Shown here: one piece after another, positions 33,735 through 41,326 of the stretch
Numbering within the stretch: the first letter of the stretch is position 1
How the letters are laid out: each line of letters starts with the position of its first letter
NCBI GenBank assembly: GCA_016795485.1
Contig: JAEUHM010000041.1
Span: 372,001-436,000 of the forward strand
Source: Verrucomicrobiaceae bacterium
GTDB lineage: Bacteria > Verrucomicrobiota > Verrucomicrobiia > Verrucomicrobiales > Verrucomicrobiaceae
Reading direction: 5' to 3'
DNA length: 64,000 bases
Translations under genes and position numbers: made by a program
The notes under the pieces: model-generated
Database searches by the model: none
What the model saw: only the letters and a program-made list of their open reading frames with translations
Told to the model about the DNA's origin: nothing

Positions 33735-33757
33735 GACCGAAGGAGCATACTCCGGTC
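33735..33757. promoter_or_regulatory. Imperfect inverted repeat in divergent promoter region
   Basis: Arms GACC...GGAG and CTCC...GGTC surround a CATA centre, with three unpaired bases (GAA) in the left arm. It lies 19 bp before the start of the 135-residue gene and about 80 bp from the response regulator start. A regulator binding site is possible. Confidence 0.35.
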
Positions 33758-33775
33758 AATCACAGGTCACTAACC

Positions 33776-34183
33776 ATGAAAAACAAAGCTATCCACAGTC
33801 TATTTCTTCTGCTCACTACCCTCCTGTGGGTTCAGGCGACTCCAGTCAATGCTGCCATTCCGCAAGTAAGCGGCACTTACGTGACGCCAGCAAAGTCTGG
33901 CACGATCAAGTTTAAGGCTCAACGCGCTTTCCGAGCGGGAAGTTGGGGCATTGGCTACATCGGAACTTATAACATAAGCGGAAAGAACTATCCTGGTTCG
34001 TTCTTTGCCAATGGCACCAAAGGAACAAGCCTGTCCTGGAGCTACAACAGCATCAACTACGAGCAGGCGGGACAAGCAGTCGTTTTTCAGCAGCCGGACG
34101 GCTCATGGCTAGGGAACATCTCCTTTTTTGATAAGGCGGGGAATACGACCTCCACCGGAACAGCCAAGATCATCATCAAGTAA
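33776..34183 (+). CDS. Small secreted hypothetical protein
   Basis: The product has 135 residues. A signal peptide (SLFLLLTTLLWVQATPVNA) is followed by a beta-rich domain (PQVSGTYVTPAKSGTIKFKAQ, GYIGTYNISGKNYPGSFFANG, WLGNISFFDKAG) of strand-turn-strand type. I do not recognise it. It is first in a tight run of four + strand genes, with 14 bp to the 1735-residue protein. Both are exported, so it may be a partner or chaperone of that protein; this is inference. The leader CAGGTCACTAACC has no Shine-Dalgarno sequence. Confidence 0.75.
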   Translation: MKNKAIHSLFLLLTTLLWVQATPVNAAIPQVSGTYVTPAKSGTIKFKAQRAFRAGSWGIGYIGTYNISGKNYPGSFFANGTKGTSLSWSYNSINYEQAGQAVVFQQPDGSWLGNISFFDKAGNTTSTGTAKIIIK

Positions 34184-34197
34184 CCGAAAGGTCCGTT

Positions 34198-37100
34198 ATG
34201 CGCTCCATTATCCCGATAATCCTCTGCCTCTCCTTGCTGGGTGTCACCTCAGCTTCCGCGAGCATAGCCTACGGCAGTATAAACAACTTCGATACGGTGA
34301 ATGATACCGGCCATGAGTGCCACGGATTCGAGATCGAAATTGAGGACTGTCAGAGCACTGACGTTACCTACACCTACAACTACAACCACTACGGTGTGCC
34401 GCGCATTGAGCAGGATGACACCGTGCCAGGCCATCCGAAATGCCGCATCCGCTGGGAGAGCAAGAAGAAGCCAGATGGTTCTTGGGCCTCGTACACGGCA
34501 ATCCCATCCGCATCCATCCCGCCGACGAATGGTCACATGTTCACCAACCCTAGCTTGAACTTCGGTGGTGAGCACTTCGGTGTGGGCTTCAAGAAGGCAG
34601 TTGGAGCAGTGCTCTACCATTGGCTGATCGACAACGGTGCGGGAGCACTTGTGCGCGGGGGTGCTGTGCAAGTCGCCACACCGACATTCACCTACTACCC
34701 GCCAGTCGCGGCACAACCTGCCCAAGTCCAGGCTGTCATCCAACCTCCACCACCGCCAGTGCCACCAGTGAAGGAGTTTGGCAAAGCAGTGTGGGTGAAG
34801 GAGATCAAGACCACCACGCACAACAAAGAAAAAATCAAGTTGCGCGAACTCGTCTCTGACGACCCTGAAGACCCGGATGACAAGAACTGGGCGAATGGCG
34901 AGCCTGACGAGGTAGAAGTCGAATGGCGCATCCTCCAAAAGAAAACAAGCGCTGCAGATGGAGGTCCGAACGGAGAACTCGCTGCGGCTCCCGAAGATCT
35001 GCCGGATGGCGATGAGGTAGTCACCCGCCGTTACGAGTTTTACAAATACACTGGCCCACTCGATGAAGAAAGCGGGGAAGCAATGGCGGACGCAGTAGGC
35101 CCAGATGGCGTCCACGGCACAGGGATGAGGACTTACAATCATCACATGGTAGGAGGTGAATGGGTGACGGTGACCAACGACATGGCTGACTTTGAAGTTG
35201 TAGGCGATTTCACCGGCTCACAAATGGCAGCGGTGGACGTGGATGCAGCCGTTGGATTGATCGACCACGTTGGCGAGGGCAAGGTGAACAAAGCATTCGC
35301 TCCTCGCGCGGTCGTCGTAGAGGGTTCGCTGCCCTTCACCTGCACGCACGATGGCGTGGTGCCGCCGGGTATGAGCTTCAACGATGTAACGGGAGTCCTC
35401 AGCGGCACACCCACAAGCGCCGGCCAGTACCAGTTCAAAGTTACCGCCAGTGATGGAATCAATCCAGATGTACAGAAGAACTACACGATGAGCATCGCAG
35501 CCCTGAATGCGGCACTTCCAGCGAACAGCTTACTCGACACCGTGGCAGCACCAGTCGGCTCAGGCACAACCACCGGTGATGGTTCTTACGCTCAAGGAAC
35601 GAATGCCACGGTCACCGCAACACCTGCGGTAGGCTATCGCTTCGTTAATTGGACGGACAACAATGAGATCGTGAGCGTGAATCCAAGCTACACGCTTGCC
35701 ATGGATGTAAATCACTCGCTCATCGCAAACTTCACGCTGGATGTGCCGCAGTGGAACGTGACAACTGCTGAATCTCCAGCAGCAAGCGGGACCACTACAG
35801 GTGACGGGATTTATGATGATGGCACAAACGTCACCGTTACTGCCGCCCCTAACGCAGGCTATCACTTCACCAACTGGACAGAGGGTGGCACGATCGTTAG
35901 CAGCAATGCGACTTACAGTTTCACCGCCAACTTTGACCGTGATCTGGTCGCAAACTTTACGCCACTTCCGACTTACACCGTAGTCACCAGTGCTACTCCG
36001 GTGATCGGCGGTACCACCGGCGGAGACGGAAGTTTCCTCTCTGGTGCAAATGTTACCGTTACCGCTACACCTAACGCTGGCTACTTCTTCGTCAACTGGA
36101 CGCAGAATGGCACGCAGGTGAGCACAAATGCGAGCTACACGTTCGCAGTCACCGCTAACAGGACACTTGTTGCTAACTTTTCAGTCATCGGGGCCACGAT
36201 AAGAACTGTCAGCACAAGCAGCAGCCCAGCTGCCGGTGGCACCTTATCAGGGGCTGGACAATATGCCGATGGCACAAGTTGCACCGTCGAGGCTACCCCC
36301 GCTCCAGGTTACGAGTTCTCGAAGTGGAAGATTGGCGGCACCACGGTGAGCACTTCCCAAACGTACACTTTCACCGTCAGCGCAAATGTCACTCTTACCG
36401 CTAGCTTTGTGCGAGTCTACTACGTCACAGCTGATTCATTCCCTGTGGCTGGTGGCACCACTGAGATGGACAGCCTGAGTTACAAACTCAACGAGAACGC
36501 AAGGGCTGATGCGTTTCCCAACGCGGGATACGAGTTCGTGAACTGGACAGAGAATGGTGTAGAGGTGAGTACCGACAATCCGTATTCGTTCGACGTCACC
36601 AGCGACCGCAACATTGTGGCCAACTTCGCGCTGATTGGCGGTGTAAATATAAACACCTCTTCCTCGCCACTAGTTGGTGGTGATACTTTGGGTGCGGGAA
36701 GTTACCTGCTTGGTGACAGTGTGACGGTCAGCGCCATCGCCAATCCTGGGTATGAGTTCACGAACTGGAAGCAAGGTGCCACCATTGTGAGCACCACTCC
36801 CGACTACACGTTCAACGCCACAGTCAGTCGTTCCCTGGTCGCAACCTTTGTGCCCGTGGTGCAATACACCATCGCCGCCAATCCAGCGCCACTCGCAGGT
36901 GGAAGCATCGTCGGAGCAGGGATTTACAACAGCGGTGCAAATGTAACGCTCACCGCCGAGCCCAATCCGGGCTACATCTTTGATCACTGGACCGAAGGCC
37001 CAACCGTGGTGAGCAACAATGCGAGCTACAACTTCCTTGCATCGGGCAATGTCACGCTTGTCGCACACTTTGCTAGCGGAGTGGAAATCCAGACCGCAGT

Positions 37101-39405
37101 CTCGCCTCCTGGCTCAGGGACTACAACTGGTGGAGGCTCTGTCCCATCCGGTAGTGGCACAACCATCACCACCACGGCCAACCCAGGATACAACTTCCTC
37201 AACTGGACCAACGGCCAGGGCGACATCGTCAGTACCAACGCTAGCTACACATTCACACCCACATCTGGCGACACGTTTACGGCCAACTACGAAGCGGCAA
37301 TCGTCGGCGTGCACTTCAACTTCGACACGGGCACCCCAGCCCTGGCTATTGACACGGCTATTCCACTAACCCAGCTCTCTGGGGGCATCACAGCGACCTT
37401 CAGCACACAGAACGTAAGTCCGCCCACCGTACAGAACGCTGGCAGCTCCAGCTATACCTTGTCTAAGTTCAGTGGAAAGTATCTGGCACCCTCAGCCGAA
37501 ACTGGAACCGTGATAGAAGTCGCGTTCGATCAGCAAATCACGGGCGTCGAGCTGACGTTTGCCACAGTGGAAGCGCTCAACGTCGAAGTGCCTTCTGACA
37601 TTCAACTTACGGCCTACGACAACAGCACCGGTCAGCCTATACTCGTCGGCACTGCCATCGCTCATGGCACCGTAACCGCTGGCGACTCACTGCCCTCGGG
37701 GACGCTCACCTTCAACTCGGCGAACGGTGCATTTGATTCAATCCGTATAGAACTGCCCGGGCTTCCTGATGGGGCACAAAAGTTCCTTGTTGATGACATC
37801 GTCGTCAGCCCTGGCGGGAACTTTGGCGGCACCCTTACGCTAGCTAACCCAAACTGGAATATTACCCTCACAGACTTCGGTTACTCCGACTTCCTGTTGG
37901 ACAACACTCCCGGCTTTGTCGGTCGTGAGTATCTGAGTGGCGAGTGGGGCAGCGCTATCGGCTACACTCGTGCCAACGGAAACACAGTCTCACCGAGATG
38001 GATGGAGCCAAACTTCATGTTCCCCGACTGGACAACGAACTCTGATTTCCATGTCGTGGAAGGCATTCGCCTTGTAGGCACAAACATTGATGGCCTGCCG
38101 ATTGCACGCTCGATCATTGCGAACAATGACTTCGAGATCACTCTGCGATTCGAAATGGTAGATACAGTCACCGGGACGCCGATGGGTGTGACTGCTGCCA
38201 GCAGTGGTAGCGCGCCTAAGTCTGTGAACAGCAATCGCTACGTGATGAATCAAACATTCACGATCAAGAACATCAGCGGCGAGACATTGAGCAATCTGCA
38301 GTTGTTCCAATTGCTCCATGGCTACACCTCACAGCGTGGCGTCTATGACAATCGCTTGTATGGTGGGAAGCTGAACACCTACCGCTATGATGCCACCCTA
38401 GCGGGCGTGGATGCTTCAAGTGTTGGACCGGACAGCAGTAGCACCGGTCTGGAAGACTACATCGCCTTCCACTCGAGGATTGCGCCCACGGCTTTTGAAA
38501 TCGGTCATTATGGCATTGAATCCAATGGAATAGACGACCACGGGAGCGGGAAGCCAAGTGATGGCGTGCATCTTTCGATTGAGGACAATTGGCAAAATGC
38601 GCCTTACCTCGCTAGGAAGAATCGGGACTACTTTGCACCAGCCGACCGCTGGATATCAGGTGGCCAGCGTTGGAATCTCGGCGCACTGGGAAATGATCAG
38701 TCCATCAATTTCGACATTGTCCTCAGCCTGCTAACGGGAACAACCGTCACAATCACAGGTGGGGGAGCGACAAACCCTGGAGGCGGCAGCTGCAACGGTG
38801 GCAGTGATCATGTAGGTGGGCTCGACTTTGAGTTTGAGGACATTGAAGCCGAAGGAACATTCTTTGGTGAGTATTCAGAAGCAGATGACGACGAACTTGT
38901 GGAGCGAGAAGATGATGGCGAGTTCGCGCTGCCAACATTTGAGACACCCAACGGCACAATCACCCAACTTTGGAACCTCAACTATAGCGGAAGCCACAAC
39001 GGTCGCATCCAGTTAACGTTTCACTACAATCCTGCACTGCTGCCACCAGGATACGATCAGTCCAAACTTACCATTCGTCACTTTGTAAACGGTCAGTGGG
39101 AACAGCTAGTCCCTCGTGTGGATACAGTGAACCATCTGGTTACCGTGACGACGGATAGTCTGTCTCCTTTCGCGCTAGCTACTCAAACAGAGAACGCGAT
39201 CCCAGACATCACATCAACGGTGCCATCACCGGGTGTGCTCCAGCTTCAATGGACGAGCGACACAACCGGTTGGGTGCTCGAGGAAAGCCCGAATCTAACC
39301 AATTGGTCACCATCCAGCCTTATCATCAGCACGGTAGGCTCTACGAGCACCGCCACCGTCAGCGGGACCGCTGGCACACGTTTTTATCGTTTGTCACATC
39401 CGTGA
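34198..39405 (+). CDS. Very large secreted protein with Ig-like domain and eight InlB-type repeats
   Basis: The product has 1735 residues. After the signal peptide (IIPIILCLSLLGVTSASA) comes an N-terminal domain (25-200) with GHECHGFEIEIEDC and NYNHYGVPRIEQD. Then follow a Pro-rich linker, an acidic region, a putative Ig domain (about 375-430) and eight 73-residue InlB B-repeat-like units (about 445-1033; NAGYxFxNWTxxGxxVS). Residues 1040-1205 form a beta domain. Next is a large unassigned domain (1210-1520; YSDFLLDNTPGFVGREYLSG), then a very acidic strip and a C-terminal Verrucomicrobia-type domain (LEESPNLTNWSP). The SD-like GAAAGG is one of few in the window. Fcc genes follow 29 bp later. 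Confidence 0.88.
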   Translation: MRSIIPIILCLSLLGVTSASASIAYGSINNFDTVNDTGHECHGFEIEIEDCQSTDVTYTYNYNHYGVPRIEQDDTVPGHPKCRIRWESKKKPDGSWASYTAIPSASIPPTNGHMFTNPSLNFGGEHFGVGFKKAVGAVLYHWLIDNGAGALVRGGAVQVATPTFTYYPPVAAQPAQVQAVIQPPPPPVPPVKEFGKAVWVKEIKTTTHNKEKIKLRELVSDDPEDPDDKNWANGEPDEVEVEWRILQKKTSAADGGPNGELAAAPEDLPDGDEVVTRRYEFYKYTGPLDEESGEAMADAVGPDGVHGTGMRTYNHHMVGGEWVTVTNDMADFEVVGDFTGSQMAAVDVDAAVGLIDHVGEGKVNKAFAPRAVVVEGSLPFTCTHDGVVPPGMSFNDVTGVLSGTPTSAGQYQFKVTASDGINPDVQKNYTMSIAALNAALPANSLLDTVAAPVGSGTTTGDGSYAQGTNATVTATPAVGYRFVNWTDNNEIVSVNPSYTLAMDVNHSLIANFTLDVPQWNVTTAESPAASGTTTGDGIYDDGTNVTVTAAPNAGYHFTNWTEGGTIVSSNATYSFTANFDRDLVANFTPLPTYTVVTSATPVIGGTTGGDGSFLSGANVTVTATPNAGYFFVNWTQNGTQVSTNASYTFAVTANRTLVANFSVIGATIRTVSTSSSPAAGGTLSGAGQYADGTSCTVEATPAPGYEFSKWKIGGTTVSTSQTYTFTVSANVTLTASFVRVYYVTADSFPVAGGTTEMDSLSYKLNENARADAFPNAGYEFVNWTENGVEVSTDNPYSFDVTSDRNIVANFALIGGVNINTSSSPLVGGDTLGAGSYLLGDSVTVSAIANPGYEFTNWKQGATIVSTTPDYTFNATVSRSLVATFVPVVQYTIAANPAPLAGGSIVGAGIYNSGANVTLTAEPNPGYIFDHWTEGPTVVSNNASYNFLASGNVTLVAHFASGVEIQTAVSPPGSGTTTGGGSVPSGSGTTITTTANPGYNFLNWTNGQGDIVSTNASYTFTPTSGDTFTANYEAAIVGVHFNFDTGTPALAIDTAIPLTQLSGGITATFSTQNVSPPTVQNAGSSSYTLSKFSGKYLAPSAETGTVIEVAFDQQITGVELTFATVEALNVEVPSDIQLTAYDNSTGQPILVGTAIAHGTVTAGDSLPSGTLTFNSANGAFDSIRIELPGLPDGAQKFLVDDIVVSPGGNFGGTLTLANPNWNITLTDFGYSDFLLDNTPGFVGREYLSGEWGSAIGYTRANGNTVSPRWMEPNFMFPDWTTNSDFHVVEGIRLVGTNIDGLPIARSIIANNDFEITLRFEMVDTVTGTPMGVTAASSGSAPKSVNSNRYVMNQTFTIKNISGETLSNLQLFQLLHGYTSQRGVYDNRLYGGKLNTYRYDATLAGVDASSVGPDSSSTGLEDYIAFHSRIAPTAFEIGHYGIESNGIDDHGSGKPSDGVHLSIEDNWQNAPYLARKNRDYFAPADRWISGGQRWNLGALGNDQSINFDIVLSLLTGTTVTITGGGATNPGGGSCNGGSDHVGGLDFEFEDIEAEGTFFGEYSEADDDELVEREDDGEFALPTFETPNGTITQLWNLNYSGSHNGRIQLTFHYNPALLPPGYDQSKLTIRHFVNGQWEQLVPRVDTVNHLVTVTTDSLSPFALATQTENAIPDITSTVPSPGVLQLQWTSDTTGWVLEESPNLTNWSPSSLIISTVGSTSTATVSGTAGTRFYRLSHP
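35530..37296 (+). repeat. Eight tandem InlB-type repeats of about 220 nt
   Basis: Eight units of about 73 codons each encode GTTTGDGxYxxGTNVTVTA, xPNAGYxFxNWT and a closing LVANF. Copies 1-3 are the most alike, and copy 5 is the most divergent. Confidence 0.88.
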
Positions 39406-39434
39406 CCTATCCCATCCGCACACCGCCACCCACC

Positions 39435-39758
39435 ATGAAAATCAATTACAAGACCTTGGCAGCGATCATGTTGATCGTTGCGTCCATAACTGCCCAATCC
39501 GCACCCCCACCCGGTCAGCTTTTGGCATCCATGTGTTTCCAATGCCATGGGACCAACGGCCAAGCGATCAAGTTTGAGAGCATTGCAGGCAAAAGCTCTC
39601 GCGAGATTTACAAGGAACTCCTGGAGATGAGCAAACGAAAGAAAATCGAAAGTATCATGGACCTTCAGGCCCGGGCTTACACCCCTGGCCAGATGCTACA
39701 GATCGCCAACTATCTCTCCACCCTGCCGAAGGCACCAAAGTCGGGCGACGACGATTGA
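39435..39758 (+). CDS. fccA: Small monoheme cytochrome c, probable flavocytochrome c subunit
   Basis: The product has 107 residues. A signal peptide (YKTLAAIMLIVASITAQSA) precedes a class I cytochrome c fold with heme motif CFQCH (C34, C37, H38) and a likely axial methionine in YTPGQMLQIANYLSTL near the C-terminus. It matches the small cytochrome subunit of flavocytochrome c sulfide dehydrogenases, which takes electrons from the flavoprotein subunit encoded 39 bp downstream. It has one heme, unlike the diheme FccA of Allochromatium. An in-frame upstream extension is rejected because it lies in the preceding gene. Confidence 0.88.
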   Translation: MKINYKTLAAIMLIVASITAQSAPPPGQLLASMCFQCHGTNGQAIKFESIAGKSSREIYKELLEMSKRKKIESIMDLQARAYTPGQMLQIANYLSTLPKAPKSGDDD

Positions 39759-39797
39759 TCCCCCTCAAAGCCATCAACTCTTACAACAGACCCAACT

Positions 39798-41060
39798 ATG
39801 AACTCAAATCGGAGACATTTTCTAAAGCTAGGTAGTCTTGCGGCCACTGCCTGGGGCTTCCCAAAGGCTATCAGCGCGGCTACTACACCGCCTCACGTGT
39901 TGGTTATCGGTGGAGGATTCGGAGGAGCCACCGTGGCCAAGTATTTGAAGATGTGGGGCGGTAACATCGACGTGACGCTCGTTGACCGGGCGGCAAGCCA
40001 TTACGCCTGCATCCTTTCCAATCTAGTGGTGACGGGCGCGCTCTCGATGGACCGAATCAAGCTCAAATACGACAGTCTTAGATCCAAGCGTGGGGTGAAT
40101 GTCGTCCAAGGAGAGGCGCTTGCAGTTGATCCTTCGGCCAAAGAAGTCACCGTAAAGGTGAACGGAACCTCTTATGCTTACTCCTATGACAAGCTCGTGC
40201 TTGCACCTGGCATTGAGTTCATCGCACCACCAGGAAACTACAACGATCAACTCACCCCTCACGCTTGGAAGGCAGGTCCCCAGACGCTGCTGTTGAAGAA
40301 TCAACTCTCGTCCATGACTAAAGGCCAAACCTTTGTCATGACTATTCCAAAGGCTCCCTACCGCTGCCCACCGGGACCATACGAGAGGGCATGCTCTGTT
40401 GCTGACTACCTCCTGCGCAAGAAAAGCGGAGCGCGCATCGTGGTGCTAGATGCCAATGCCTCTATCCAGGCAGAGCCGGTAAACTTTGGCAACGCCTTCA
40501 ATGGCGTCTACAAAGACGTGCTGACTTACGTTCCTAACGCATCAATAACGGAAGTCGATTCACAAGCCCGGAGCATAACGACTTCAGCGGGTAAGTTTGC
40601 AGGTGCAGTCCTCAATATCATTCCGAATCAGAGAGCAGGTCAGATCATTACCACTGCGGGTCTTGCCAACGATCTAACTGGTAGGTGGTCCACTGTAGAC
40701 CCGCTGAGCTACGCATCCACCGCTCAGCCGGACATCCACATTCTCGGTGACTCTCAGGCGACAGGGCAACCCAAGTCTGGGCACATGGCGAACTCACAGG
40801 CCAAGGTCTGTGCTGATGCAATCATCCGTGCCTTCAATGGAGAGCAGCCAGACCCAAACCCGGTGACAAGCTCAGCATGTTATAGCCCTATCACCTCCAA
40901 GACGGCAGCATGGCTCACTGCATCGTTTCAATACGATCCGGCGACCAAAACGATGAAACGGGTGGACGCCTCGTTTGCGGAAGCACCGAAACCTTCCGGC
41001 GATGCACTCGAAGAAATGTATAAGTGGGCCAACAACATTTTCGCTGACTCCTTCGCATAG
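39798..41060 (+). CDS. fccB: Flavocytochrome c sulfide dehydrogenase, flavoprotein subunit
   Basis: The product has 420 residues. A Tat signal (NRRHFLKLGSLAATAWG) is followed by an FAD fold (VLVIGGGFGGATVAKYL). C71 in HYACILSN corresponds to the cysteine that links FAD covalently in known FccB proteins. C190 or C199 (YRCPPGPYERAC) and C361 (SSACYSP) correspond to the redox-active cysteine pair. The protein would oxidise sulfide in the periplasm and pass electrons to the cytochrome encoded just before it. The C-terminal FCSD domain (WLTASFQYD) is present. Other thiol or sulfur substrates are possible. It is the last gene of the run from 33776. Confidence 0.92.
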   Translation: MNSNRRHFLKLGSLAATAWGFPKAISAATTPPHVLVIGGGFGGATVAKYLKMWGGNIDVTLVDRAASHYACILSNLVVTGALSMDRIKLKYDSLRSKRGVNVVQGEALAVDPSAKEVTVKVNGTSYAYSYDKLVLAPGIEFIAPPGNYNDQLTPHAWKAGPQTLLLKNQLSSMTKGQTFVMTIPKAPYRCPPGPYERACSVADYLLRKKSGARIVVLDANASIQAEPVNFGNAFNGVYKDVLTYVPNASITEVDSQARSITTSAGKFAGAVLNIIPNQRAGQIITTAGLANDLTGRWSTVDPLSYASTAQPDIHILGDSQATGQPKSGHMANSQAKVCADAIIRAFNGEQPDPNPVTSSACYSPITSKTAAWLTASFQYDPATKTMKRVDASFAEAPKPSGDALEEMYKWANNIFADSFA

Positions 41061-41326
41061 TCAGACGTTCGAGACGGTCCGTGAGACTGCATCGCAGTTG
41101 CAACAATGCATCATTCAGGATTGACCTTATTTGCAAACAGCGGTGATAGCTTCTTATTGGTGCTTGCAGCGCGGCAAGCCCCTCGAAATCAGCGATTCAG
41201 ACGCAGCGACCGTTGCGCCCAACTAACGGCGAACGACCAGCAACATAAACATTACTTGTCGAGTGATCGTTGATCTTCGTTGTTCCGCATCATGTCGCTG
41301 AGCGCCAAAAAACCTTGCCCCCTCTC

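Noticed and set aside
34249..35145. 298-codon minus-strand frame inside the 1735-residue gene
   Set aside because: Composition is erratic (Arg/Trp/Cys-rich), and it lies fully within a well-supported secreted protein.
35530..37296. CRISPR-like array
   Set aside because: The 220-nt periodicity is coding (InlB-type protein repeats) and units are diverged, with no short identical repeats or unique spacers.
41061..41326. Possible small RNA or operon leader before the LTA-synthase-like gene
   Set aside because: Only short inverted repeats of 5 bp were found and no riboswitch-like conserved core; nothing can be supported in this 266-bp spacer beyond a promoter.
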